NCBI GenBank assembly: GCA_029259915.1
Contig: JAJDED010000050.1
Coordinates: forward strand, 62,001-126,000
DNA from: Planctomycetota bacterium
GTDB taxonomy: Bacteria > Planctomycetota > Planctomycetia > Pirellulales > Lacipirellulaceae
DNA length: 64,000 bases
Reading direction: 5' to 3'
Made by a program: the position numbers and the translations under genes. This document shows positions 27,190 to 38,020 of this stretch, piece after piece (the first letter of the stretch is position 1; the number at the start of each line of letters is the position of its first letter). The notes under the pieces were generated by a model that searched no databases, was not told the origin of the DNA, and saw only the letters and a program-made list of their open reading frames with translations.

Positions 27190-27238
27190 CTAGCCGCTGG
27201 CGGCAGCCAGCGGTCCACCGGCTTCCGCCGGCGGCTAG
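27190..27238. repeat. 49-bp REP-like palindrome with CTAG ends
   Basis: CTAGCCGC at 27190-27197 is the exact complement of GCGGCTAG at 27231-27238. Inside lie two smaller hairpins, CCGCTGGC-GGCA-GCCAGCGG and a CCGGC/GCCGG pair, so the element could fold as a cruciform or clover. It sits between two divergent genes, before the 5' ends of both. Confidence 0.75.
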
Positions 27239-27380
27239 GATGCACCATGCTTCTCAGGCATGCACTCTAGCTCCACTCCAGCATAAGCTGCCGGACACGA
27301 AAAGCCAAGAAATTAAGGCCCAACTGCATCTTTCCCAGGAAGAAGCTAGTCTATGCCTCCCGGGTGTCTTGGTGCAATAA

Positions 27381-29780
27381 TTGGGGAACACTCCCAGCCA
27401 ACCCCCTAGTAAAAAACCTTCTGAAACCGCCGTGTCGCTCGCATCTCAGCAATCCAGACTGGACAGAGGCCACACGGCCGCGTGGATTATCTCCCCATTG
27501 TGGGATCTGGCCTACGTGGTCATGACGCCACTTCTGATTGTGCCAATTTTGCTGATCCTAGCTCGCCATTGGCTTACCCCCGAGCAGATTCACCTGTCGG
27601 TGATTTCCTTCGCTTCGCTGGGTCATCATCTGCCCGGATTCATGCGCGCCTACGGCGACCGCGAATTGTTCCGCCGTTTCTATTGGCGTTTTTTGCTCAC
27701 GCCTCTCCTGGTTTTTGCTCTGGCCCTGTTGTTCACGCCGCCTGCCGCGTTGGCCTCGGCCCTACACCTTCCCTGGAAGCATCTCCACGGGTTGGAATTG
27801 ATATTACTCTTCTGGGGCACCTGGCACGGGCTGATGCAAACCTACGGTTTCATGCGAATCTATGATGTGAAAATGGGGGTGAACGATCGCCGTGCGGCCC
27901 GGCTTGACCATTGGTTGTGTCTGACCATGTTTGCCGCGGGCGTAGTTTTTAGCGATGCGCGAGTGTTTGGTATTGCCAATGCGATTTGGCAGTCGGGACT
28001 GCCACTGTTCGGTCCAGAGTGGCTCCGCACGGTGCGGATTGCCGTTGGAGCCGCAGGGATTGCCACGATGTTGGCATACCTCTGGCAGATAGTCTCCCGG
28101 TGGCGTCGGAATGAACCCATCTGCTGGATCAAGCTGCTATTGGCCGCATCCACGGGTTGGTTTTATTGGTACTCGGGCCGATTGTCGACCAATTTATTGA
28201 TCGGCATCGCGATGTTCGAGATTTTTCACGCGGTGCAATACTACGCGATCGTATGGATTTACAATCGACGACTGATGCAGAAAGCCGGAGACCGTTTCGG
28301 TCTTCTTGGATTTCTGTTTCGCGATCGTTGGTCGATGTTGGGCATCTATTTGGCATTGATCGCTGCCTATAGCTCGATCCAGTTTTTCTCGGTCGACGTA
28401 AACGAGTACGTGTTCAGCACAAGAAACACGGATGCACACCAGTGGCTGATGGCCCTATTTGTTACGTCCTCCATGTTGCACTTCTACTTTGATGGTTTTA
28501 TTTGGCAGGTGAGCGAACGCAAAACGCAGGAAAACCTCGTCGAAAACGTGCCCGAGAGTTTGCCGCGGACGCACTTTGTGCCGGCCGCGATGCACATTGG
28601 CAAATGGGCAATGTTGCTGCTTATCGCGGGAGGGTTACTTGTCAGCGAATGGCGGCAGAGGAATGAGTGGAATACCCTCCGGTCCGCACGTGTGCTAGCG
28701 CTGGGAGCTCTAACCCCCAAGTTGCCCGAATGCCAAATTCTGCTCAGCCGAGAAGCCCTCTCGCGACACGACACCCGTGGGGCCGTGGCTCATGCCGAAA
28801 AGGCGATTGCACTGCGGCCCCGCTCACACTCGATCCAAGCCGACTTGGGTTTGGCATTGATGCAGTCTGGTCGTTTTGAAGAGGCGAAAGAACATCTCCA
28901 GCAGGCGATCGCCATCACCTCGAAGCCGCATTGGCGTTACCACAGCGATTTGGGGTTGATTCTTGCCTACCAAGGAAAATTCGAAGAGGCGGAACGTGAA
29001 TTGCTTTTTGCAATCGATGCCGCCCCAATGCTCGAAACACCCCGACAACATCTAGCAGAATTCTATCTGCGCATGGGGCGCACCGACGCCGCCGCTAGCC
29101 AGTTCGATGTGATTGCCGAACAATTTCCTCAATCGCTTAACGCCGAACTTGGCAAAGGATTGCTGCTCAGCAAGCAAGGAAAACACGACGAGGCAGTCCG
29201 CTTGGGAAATTTTCTTGTAGCGGGCCATCCCTCAGACTGGCGCGCACAGTTGGCGCTCGGTTCTGCGCTCAACGCCAGCGGCAACGGCCATCTGGCGATC
29301 GAACCGCTGGAAAAGGCTCGACGTTTGCGGCCCTATGCGGCTGAAATCTATTACCATCTGGGCCTGGCACATTTTCAGCGGGGGCGTCCCACACTTGCAA
29401 TTCAACCTTTGCAGAACGCTGTCCAGATCGATCCACTGCACTTTCTTGCCCATTTGCAATTGGGAAACACATTTTACGTATTGAATCAACCTCTTGATGC
29501 CCTAAAAGCCTACGGACAATGTCGGAAACTGCGACCAACGCATCCCGATTTATGCGCCAACCTGGGAGGTTTGCTCGCCACGCTAGGGAAAACCAAAGAA
29601 GCGGAAGCGATCTACCGCGAAGGCGTAGCCGCCAACGCCGGCTCCGCAGCGCTGCATTACAACTTGGGCCTGCTACTACTGCAACAGGGAAACCGCGAAG
29701 AGGCACGCGACCTGATCGAGCGCGCCGAGCAACTTGGCATGACGATGTCGCCAGAAGTCCGCGCGGCGCTGAGGCTGTAG
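27381..29780 (+). CDS. polytopic membrane protein fused to TPR repeats
   Basis: The 799-residue protein has two parts. Residues about 30-430 carry eight or nine hydrophobic helices, such as MTPLLIVPILLILA and LVFALALLFTPPAALAS, and conserved-looking histidine clusters: GHHLPGFMRAYGDRELF, FWGTWHGLMQTYGFMRIYD, FEIFHAVQYYAIVW and SSMLHFYFDGFIW. Residues about 450-799 are nine or so TPR units, with repeats such as LGLALMQSGRFEEAKEHL and LGLLLLQQGNREEARDL. The start is uncertain: TTG at 27381 opens the frame, and a GTG lies at 27432. I do not recognise the membrane family. The TPR part presumably binds partners. Confidence 0.75.
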   Translation: MGNTPSQPPSKKPSETAVSLASQQSRLDRGHTAAWIISPLWDLAYVVMTPLLIVPILLILARHWLTPEQIHLSVISFASLGHHLPGFMRAYGDRELFRRFYWRFLLTPLLVFALALLFTPPAALASALHLPWKHLHGLELILLFWGTWHGLMQTYGFMRIYDVKMGVNDRRAARLDHWLCLTMFAAGVVFSDARVFGIANAIWQSGLPLFGPEWLRTVRIAVGAAGIATMLAYLWQIVSRWRRNEPICWIKLLLAASTGWFYWYSGRLSTNLLIGIAMFEIFHAVQYYAIVWIYNRRLMQKAGDRFGLLGFLFRDRWSMLGIYLALIAAYSSIQFFSVDVNEYVFSTRNTDAHQWLMALFVTSSMLHFYFDGFIWQVSERKTQENLVENVPESLPRTHFVPAAMHIGKWAMLLLIAGGLLVSEWRQRNEWNTLRSARVLALGALTPKLPECQILLSREALSRHDTRGAVAHAEKAIALRPRSHSIQADLGLALMQSGRFEEAKEHLQQAIAITSKPHWRYHSDLGLILAYQGKFEEAERELLFAIDAAPMLETPRQHLAEFYLRMGRTDAAASQFDVIAEQFPQSLNAELGKGLLLSKQGKHDEAVRLGNFLVAGHPSDWRAQLALGSALNASGNGHLAIEPLEKARRLRPYAAEIYYHLGLAHFQRGRPTLAIQPLQNAVQIDPLHFLAHLQLGNTFYVLNQPLDALKAYGQCRKLRPTHPDLCANLGGLLATLGKTKEAEAIYREGVAANAGSAALHYNLGLLLLQQGNREEARDLIERAEQLGMTMSPEVRAALRL

Positions 29781-29829
29781 CGAAACTGTAGCGGCATTCC
29801 AAGCTTTACAAAATACTCGCCTCAACGGA

Positions 29830-30120
29830 TCAACGATTCTCCCAGTACCCTGGTTTCCGCTTAGCATGTGCAATCGCGACAATGAGTAATCGTCCGTCTA
29901 TGATTCGGTAAACAATGCGAAAAGGGAACCGTTTGAGAATACAAGAGCGATGCTCATCATCAAGAAGGCCAAACCGCTCAGGGGCATCCACGATTTTCGC
30001 CAATGCTGATTCTATCTCAGCAGCAAACCGGACTGCCGCCTGCTCGCTCCGCTTGGCGTACCAATCAAACGATTCGTCGAAATCGAGTCGTGCGCTAGGG
30101 AGAATCTCAATCGACAACAT
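29830..30120 (-). CDS. RelE/ParE-family toxin
   Basis: The 96-residue protein from the ATG at 30120 matches the ParE/RelE toxin fold, starting IEILPSARLDFDESFDWYA and ending FPFRIVYRIIDGRLLIVAIA with the tail HAKRKPGYW. Family members inhibit gyrase or cleave mRNA on ribosomes; the target here is not known. It overlaps the upstream antitoxin gene by 14 bases, the usual order antitoxin then toxin. A longer frame from 30192 lies inside the antitoxin gene and is rejected. Confidence 0.88.
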   Translation of the reverse strand: MLSIEILPSARLDFDESFDWYAKRSEQAAVRFAAEIESALAKIVDAPERFGLLDDEHRSCILKRFPFRIVYRIIDGRLLIVAIAHAKRKPGYWENR

Positions 30121-30346
30121 CGATGCCCACCCGACGCAGCGCTTCGTTACGGACGGTTTCCCATGGCACAGTCGTGATCCCGCCCGCGTCAAATTCCTTG
30201 GAACGGCGTTTGATCTCGGTCAACCACTCATCGCTCAATGGCGCCGACGCGGTTGGCACGCTTTCCCACAATGCCTCGATGAATTGCACCTTTTCAGGAG
30301 TGGGCAATTGGCTCGCTGCGTTCAGCAAAGTTTCATAATCACTCAT
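30107..30346 (-). CDS. antitoxin of the addiction-module (Unstab_antitox) type
   Basis: This 79-residue acidic protein fits the small addiction-module family paired with ParE-like toxins, with LPTPEKVQFIEALWESV and the C-terminal LTEIKRRSKEFDAGG followed by TTVPWETV. Such proteins bind and neutralise the toxin and are degraded quickly. It lies immediately upstream of and overlaps the toxin gene. No operator palindrome is obvious in the 49 bases before its start. Confidence 0.85.
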   Translation of the reverse strand: MSDYETLLNAASQLPTPEKVQFIEALWESVPTASAPLSDEWLTEIKRRSKEFDAGGITTVPWETVRNEALRRVGIDVVD

Positions 30347-30395
30347 CGCTTACTATCCTCCACTCAATCGATTATAGCACTCGCGCATGGTTGTT

Positions 30396-32492
<2,097 letters not shown>

Positions 32493-32837
32493 TTACTTCC
32501 CATTGGTTTGTTCCCTCTCGTCTGGGGAAGTACCATCACCGTTTGTCCACCAACTGTCGGTGCCGATTGCTCCAACTGTGAGCACTGCTAAAACCGCAAG
32601 TTCGACAAGCATTGCAGTGCTTCCATTCGCACGAAGCCAGGCGAATAGTGGATGGTCGGCATGCCGAAGCGCTCCAGCGCGACCCGAGTTAACCGCCTGA
32701 AACGCCATAAAACAGTAGGCGAAACCGGTAATTACAAAAGCCATGCTCACCGGAATAAGCAGCGTATAAAACGGGTTTTTCCACTTTTTTTTCGACAACT
32801 TGTGGGCTCCATTTCGGGACAAGCAATGGTCCAGCAA
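32493..32837 (-). CDS. small two-helix membrane protein, unknown
   Basis: The 114-residue protein has two hydrophobic stretches, at about 22-48 (NPFYTLLIPVSMAFVITGF and onwards) and about 73-95 (MLVELAVLAVLTVGAIGTD), with a short polar loop between and a charged tail. I do not recognise a family. It is 84 bases upstream of ligA on the same strand, and no functional link is evident. The basic N-terminus (KLSKKKWK) suggests the N-terminus is inside. Confidence 0.6.
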   Translation of the reverse strand: MLDHCLSRNGAHKLSKKKWKNPFYTLLIPVSMAFVITGFAYCFMAFQAVNSGRAGALRHADHPLFAWLRANGSTAMLVELAVLAVLTVGAIGTDSWWTNGDGTSPDEREQTNGK

Positions 32838-33012
32838 GGATTATAACAAAGCTCTCGTGGGTGTCATGGCTGACAACATTCTTTCGCGATCAGAGGATTC
32901 GCCTCCCGTGTCGCCAAAGCCCTTGCCGCTTATCGACATTCCGCCGCTGGCACACTGGGGTTGGTTTGCGGTAGGATGAGGGGTTTCACCATCGGTCAAG
33001 AGTCCTCAGAGA

Positions 33013-35901
33013 ATGCCCCCCAGCCCTTCCAGTACCGCACCTCCAACTCCCTTGCAGCAGATTCAGCTGCGCGGTGTGTCGGTGAATAATCTGCAACATG
33101 TGGATTTGGATTTGCCACACCGGCAACTGATCGCGTTTTGTGGCGTGAGCGGTAGCGGAAAGACAAGCCTGGCTCTCGATACGCTGTATGCTGAGGGACA
33201 GCGCCGCTACATCGAAAGTTTTTCCACCTACACTCGGCAATTCTTACAGCAACTCGATAAGCCGGAGGCCGAAAGTATCGAGGGAATCCCGCCGTCGATT
33301 GCAGTGACACGAAAAAACGTGAGCCGATCTAGCCGGGCGACGGTCGGCAGCACGACGCAAATCAACGAGCATCTCCAACTGTTGTTCTCTCGCATCGGTC
33401 AAGTCGTTTGCCACGGTTGCGGCGAGGAAGTGCAGCAAGACACTGCCGAATCGGCCAGCGATGAATTATTGAATCTCGACCCCGGGTCGCGGCTGATGAT
33501 CGGATTTCGGTCGTCGCGGGGCATCGAACGGCCAACGGAAGTGTGGCTGGCCGATCTCAAGGCTCTGGGTTATCGGCGCATTGTAAAAAATGGCCGGACG
33601 CTCGAGTTAGACGACGCTGCCGTGGAAGACATCGATGACGATGAATCTTTGGAAGTGGTGCTTGATCGCGTTGCTGTTTCCCCCGAGGGTACTTCCCGAC
33701 TGCGGGAGTCCTTGGAGGCTGCGTTGGAAGCGGGACGGGGAAGTTGCATCGTTTGGGTAGAGATAGCCGATCAGCAGAGCAATCACGAGATTCAACCCAC
33801 GGGCAGGAATGGTGAAATCGACGGGCGGCATTGGCTCGCTCGGTGCTTTAGCCACTCTTTTCGCTGCGAAGCATGCGAGATCGATTATCCCGCCCCTGAG
33901 CCACAGTTGTTGAATTACAACAATCCGCTAGGGGCATGCCCCGCCTGCGAAGGTTTTGGAAACATCATCGACGTCGACATGGAACGTGTGGTTCCCGACG
34001 ACAAAAAATCGCTCCGCGATGGGGCCGTTGCTCCGTGGAACACGCCAGCCTATGCGCACGAGCTGGAAGAACTTCTGGCACTGGCAGGCGACTACAATCT
34101 GCCGGTGGACGTGCCCTATCGCGATCTCACCGAAGAGCAGGCTCGGCTCGTTCGCGAGGGAGTTCCCGAACGCAACTTTGGCGGGCTCAATGGATTTTTC
34201 GATTGGCTGGAACGACGCAAATACAAAATGCACCTGCGCGTTTTCCTAAGCCGATGGCGCAGCTATTACCCGTGTGAAGCATGTATAGGAAAACGACTCA
34301 AGCCTGAGGCGCTTGCCGTACGGATAGGCGAAAAGAACCTTGCCGAACTGTCGTCGCTGACCATCCTCGACGCACTTGCTTGGTTCGAGAATCTAAAGCT
34401 GACGCCATGGCAAAATAAAGTGGGGATGTTGCTACTCGAACAAGTCATGGCCCGATTGCGCTATCTCGATCGCATTGGCGTGGGACATCTTTCGCTGGAA
34501 AGGCCGCTAAAAACACTGAGCGGCGGCGAGGCACAGCGGGTCGCCCTGACCTCGGCTTTGGGATCGAATCTCGTGGGCATGCTTTATGTGTTGGACGAAC
34601 CCAGTGCCGGCCTCCACCCGGCCGACATGCCACGACTCGTCGAGATGGTAAAAGAACTGCGAGATCGGGGTAACACGGTGGCCTTGGTCGAACACGAATC
34701 GTCTTTGATCCGCGCAGCAGACGAAGTGGTTGAATTGGGCCCCGCGGCAGGGGAGCTAGGCGGGCGGATTGTGTTCCATGGCTCGCCGTCGGCCATGGCG
34801 GAATGCGACGAAAGCCGCACCGGGGATTGGCTCTTCCGCCGCCACAGTGTTGCTCCGCAAAACGAGCGTCGGGCCACCGAACATGGTTGGATTCGCCTGA
34901 AGGGTGCCACGGGCAACAACCTAAAAAATATCACGGCCGAGTTTCCACTTGGCATGCTGTGCGTGGTAACCGGCGTGAGCGGAGCGGGAAAAAGTACGCT
35001 GGTCCAACAGACGCTTTTCCCCGCCGTAGCTCAACATTTGCGGTTGGACAGCGACAAGCCTTCGCCATTCGATGAAATCACAGGTGCCAGTCAAGTGGAA
35101 GACGCCGTTCTGGTGGATCAAAGCCCCATCGGCCGAACGCCCCGGTCGAACCCAGTGACTTACATCAAAGCCTTTGATCCTATTCGCGCTTTGTTCGCGG
35201 CGTCGGCGGAAGCGCAGTCCCGGGGATTCAAAGCGAGTCATTTCAGTTTTAATGTCGATGGTGGACGATGCGAAGCTTGCCAAGGGGAGGGATATACGCA
35301 AATCGACATGCGTTTGATGGCCGATGTGTATATGCGTTGCCCCGAATGTCACGGGCAGCGTTATCGACGCGAGGTGTTAGAAGTAAAAGTGCGTGGCTGC
35401 AACATTGCCGAAGTGCTCGATTTCTCGGTACGCGAAGCGTTTAGTTTTTTCCGTGGACAGCGAAAGATTCTCGCCCGATTGAAGTGCCTCATGGACGTGG
35501 GACTCGACTATTTGCGACTTGGACAACCGGCCAACACGCTCTCGGGTGGCGAGGCACAACGGCTAAAGATGGCCACGTATGTTGCCGCTCCCCGCCGAGG
35601 GCGTACGCTCTTCGTCCTCGACGAACCTGCCACGGGACTCCACAATTCGGACGTGCTGCAACTTTTGGATTGTTTTGATTCTTTGGTGGCGATGGGACAT
35701 TCGCTTGTGGTGGTCGAGCACAATCTGTTGATGATGCAAACAGCCGATTACATCATTGATGTTGGCCCCGGTGCCGACAAACAGGGAGGAAGCATCGTCG
35801 CGCGGGGGACTCCCGAACAGGTCGCCGAATGTGCGGACTCGATGACGGGTCAGCATCTGGCGGCGAATTTTTCCTCTGCCGACGAATCCTCAGCCGATTG
35901 A
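33013..35901 (+). CDS. UvrA-family excinuclease ATPase (divergent paralogue)
   Basis: UvrA recognises DNA damage in nucleotide excision repair. The 962-residue protein has both ATPase modules: Walker A GVSGSGKTSLALDTLYAEG and GVSGAGKSTLV, and signatures LSGGEAQRVAL and LSGGEAQRLKM. It also has zinc-finger cysteines (CEAC, CPAC, then CEACQGEGY with CPECHGQRY). The region equivalent to the UvrB-binding domain (about 145-250) appears to be present. Several stretches depart from main-line UvrA; for example PPSIAVTRKNVSRSSRATVG stands where QKTTSRNPRSTVG is usual. I infer a second UvrA copy rather than the housekeeping one. A 7-base gap leads to the next gene. Confidence 0.88.
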   Translation: MPPSPSSTAPPTPLQQIQLRGVSVNNLQHVDLDLPHRQLIAFCGVSGSGKTSLALDTLYAEGQRRYIESFSTYTRQFLQQLDKPEAESIEGIPPSIAVTRKNVSRSSRATVGSTTQINEHLQLLFSRIGQVVCHGCGEEVQQDTAESASDELLNLDPGSRLMIGFRSSRGIERPTEVWLADLKALGYRRIVKNGRTLELDDAAVEDIDDDESLEVVLDRVAVSPEGTSRLRESLEAALEAGRGSCIVWVEIADQQSNHEIQPTGRNGEIDGRHWLARCFSHSFRCEACEIDYPAPEPQLLNYNNPLGACPACEGFGNIIDVDMERVVPDDKKSLRDGAVAPWNTPAYAHELEELLALAGDYNLPVDVPYRDLTEEQARLVREGVPERNFGGLNGFFDWLERRKYKMHLRVFLSRWRSYYPCEACIGKRLKPEALAVRIGEKNLAELSSLTILDALAWFENLKLTPWQNKVGMLLLEQVMARLRYLDRIGVGHLSLERPLKTLSGGEAQRVALTSALGSNLVGMLYVLDEPSAGLHPADMPRLVEMVKELRDRGNTVALVEHESSLIRAADEVVELGPAAGELGGRIVFHGSPSAMAECDESRTGDWLFRRHSVAPQNERRATEHGWIRLKGATGNNLKNITAEFPLGMLCVVTGVSGAGKSTLVQQTLFPAVAQHLRLDSDKPSPFDEITGASQVEDAVLVDQSPIGRTPRSNPVTYIKAFDPIRALFAASAEAQSRGFKASHFSFNVDGGRCEACQGEGYTQIDMRLMADVYMRCPECHGQRYRREVLEVKVRGCNIAEVLDFSVREAFSFFRGQRKILARLKCLMDVGLDYLRLGQPANTLSGGEAQRLKMATYVAAPRRGRTLFVLDEPATGLHNSDVLQLLDCFDSLVAMGHSLVVVEHNLLMMQTADYIIDVGPGADKQGGSIVARGTPEQVAECADSMTGQHLAANFSSADESSAD

Positions 35902-35907
35902 GCGAAC

Positions 35908-36801
35908 ATGTGCGAACCACCATTCCAATGGATCTTAGGCGAGGCGGTCGACGGCCAAGCGCGTGTGTACGTACAAGCTTGTTCTGAGTCGAACGTGGTA
36001 GAAATCCGTGGCCGATTGCGAGGGCCTTTTTCTGAGTTTGCTAGAACATTGCCTGCGGAATTCGTTTTGCAATCGGCGCCTTCTCAATCCAATGCCGTAG
36101 CCCTTGCTTCAACGATGGTTCCCGACCCCTGTTTTTGGACACCTGAGCTGCCGATGCAATATCAACTCGATCTTGAGATCATCGACGATCAAGGTCGGTT
36201 GTCGAAAACTTCTCGCTGGGTTGGCTTACGGAGGTGGTCGGCGGATGGCTGCCACCTTCGGCTGGAAAGGCGTCGGACCGTTTTACGCGCTGTTCGCGAC
36301 GAACAAATCTCAGTTGAACAATTGCCGGCTACCCGATCGGCATGTATCGCCCTATTGGTTTCACAGCCGAGTGAATCGCTCTGTGCCGCGGCATGCGAGC
36401 AAGGGGTGCCTCTGATTGCCGATCTAACTCAATCCGGTAAAAACCTTTTTAGCGAATTGGCAAAGTTGGATTGGTTTCCCGCGGTGATGATGGTGCTCGT
36501 CGAAGCGAAGCAACTCCACCAAATTCGTCGCTCCCAATCTCCCCCGCATCAGCTACTGCTCGCCCACCAGCTTGGCGTTGGTGCCAAGCCAACTGCTGTA
36601 GAAATGTCCGCGTGCGACGCTTTAGCGGTTGTTTTAACAGACAACGAAAGACCGCCCGATTGGTTAGCCACTTGCGAAAAGCCGGTTGTTGCGATCCGTC
36701 GCGGCAAGACGTACGCTGATTGGACCGCGGCACGTCACGGTTGCGATGTGCTGCAAGCCGAACTGGCACCGCAATTCGATCTGGCAGGCTACTTCGTGTG
36801 A
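35908..36801 (+). CDS. hypothetical protein, unknown
   Basis: The 297-residue protein has no signal peptide, membrane helix or motif I can name. The first 110 residues look beta-rich, with TMVPDPCFWTPELPMQYQLD followed by LEIIDDQGRLSKTSRWVGLR, a pattern reminiscent of immunoglobulin-like domains of glycoside hydrolases. The rest alternates strand and helix like a nucleotide-binding or hydrolase fold (LIADLTQSGKNLFSELAKLD, later KPVVAIRRGKTYADW). It lies 7 bases after the UvrA gene and 8 bases before the ThiF-type gene, so these three genes are very likely one operon. Confidence 0.65.
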   Translation: MCEPPFQWILGEAVDGQARVYVQACSESNVVEIRGRLRGPFSEFARTLPAEFVLQSAPSQSNAVALASTMVPDPCFWTPELPMQYQLDLEIIDDQGRLSKTSRWVGLRRWSADGCHLRLERRRTVLRAVRDEQISVEQLPATRSACIALLVSQPSESLCAAACEQGVPLIADLTQSGKNLFSELAKLDWFPAVMMVLVEAKQLHQIRRSQSPPHQLLLAHQLGVGAKPTAVEMSACDALAVVLTDNERPPDWLATCEKPVVAIRRGKTYADWTAARHGCDVLQAELAPQFDLAGYFV

Positions 36802-36808
36802 ACCCCGC

Positions 36809-37849
36809 ATGACCCATTCCGACTCAAAATTCGACCGCTATCGGCGACAAATTCGCTTTGCTCCGCTCGGAGAAGAGGGGCAGCAAAAATTATTAAACAG
36901 CCGGGTGTTGATCTGCGGTTGCGGTGCATTGGGTTCCGTGGTCGCGGATACTTTAGTGCGAGCGGGAGTAGGCTTTTTGCGAATTGTCGACCGCGATTTT
37001 GTCGACCTGGACAATCTGCACCGCCAAGTGCTTTTCGACGAACGTGACGCGGCAGAGCAACTTCCGAAAGCGGTGGCTGCGTCGCGACGACTTGAACAGG
37101 TCAACAGTTCGGTGGAGATCGAACCCGTAGTTGCAGATGTCCACTCGGGCAACTTGCGCCAATTGGCTGTCGATGTCGATGTACTGATAGACGGCACCGA
37201 CAATTTTGAAACGCGATATTTACTCAACGATTTTGCCGTAGCCAACGGCACGCCCTGGATCTTTGGCGGTTGCGTTGCCATGGAAGGACAAGCATTTGCC
37301 ATCGTGCCCGGCCACACGCCCTGCCTGACGTGCATCATCCCCAAACCCCCGCCTGCGGCCGCGCAGCCCACCTGCGAAACGGCCGGTGTACTGGCACCCA
37401 TTGTCAACGTCGTTGCTTCTCTCCAAGCGAGTGAAGCGATTAAACTACTCAGCGGCAACTGCAGCCAGTTGAATCCGGCAATGACATTTGTCGACCTGTG
37501 GCAAAACGAGCTTCGTCAGCTAGCGGTAGACAACGCGCGAAACGAAAATTGTCCGACGTGCGGCCGACATGAATTCCCTTGGCTTGAAGGGCACCTGGGA
37601 GCAGCAGTCACACAACTTTGCGGAAGAAATTCGGTGCAAATTTCTCCAGCCAACGACGATTCCATTGATCTTCCTGCACTGGCAAAAAAACTGAGCTCCG
37701 CAGGCCAGGTGACCATGAATCCCTATCTCGTTCGATTGGTTGTCGACGAATTCCTATTCACGATATTTGCCGACGGGCGAACGATTGTCACCGGGACCGA
37801 CGATCCCTCTACCGCTCGTACTCTGCAAGCAAAATATATCGGCGGCTGA
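36809..37849 (+). CDS. ThiF/MoeB/HesA-family adenylyltransferase
   Basis: These E1-like enzymes adenylate the C-terminal glycine of a small sulfur carrier (ThiS or MoaD). The 346-residue protein starts DRYRRQIRFAPLGEEGQQKL and has the nucleotide loop ICGCGALGSVVADTLVRAGV, the RDFVDLDNLHRQVLF segment and DVLIDGTDNFETRYLLNDF. Its zinc cysteines are CLTC and CPTCGR, and a candidate catalytic cysteine lies in PTCETAGV. An extra C-terminal domain (about 270-346) contains GQVTMNPYLVRLVVDEFLF. ThiF versus MoeB cannot be decided, and no carrier gene is nearby. The ATG at 36809 is chosen; the frame opens earlier inside the preceding gene. Confidence 0.9.
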   Translation: MTHSDSKFDRYRRQIRFAPLGEEGQQKLLNSRVLICGCGALGSVVADTLVRAGVGFLRIVDRDFVDLDNLHRQVLFDERDAAEQLPKAVAASRRLEQVNSSVEIEPVVADVHSGNLRQLAVDVDVLIDGTDNFETRYLLNDFAVANGTPWIFGGCVAMEGQAFAIVPGHTPCLTCIIPKPPPAAAQPTCETAGVLAPIVNVVASLQASEAIKLLSGNCSQLNPAMTFVDLWQNELRQLAVDNARNENCPTCGRHEFPWLEGHLGAAVTQLCGRNSVQISPANDDSIDLPALAKKLSSAGQVTMNPYLVRLVVDEFLFTIFADGRTIVTGTDDPSTARTLQAKYIGG

Positions 37850-38020
37850 CCGCAAATTTTTCCCCAATGCCCCAAGTTCCCAACGACATCGTTTAGGGCA
37901 TGTTTCCTGGAGTTTGATTATAGAGATGCAGGACAGCAAAGCCGATGGAACAAGTACCTTCCTGTTGGCCAAGACCTTGGTCCAACATGACCCAGACTCG
38001 ACTCCTCGCGACACCTAGGC

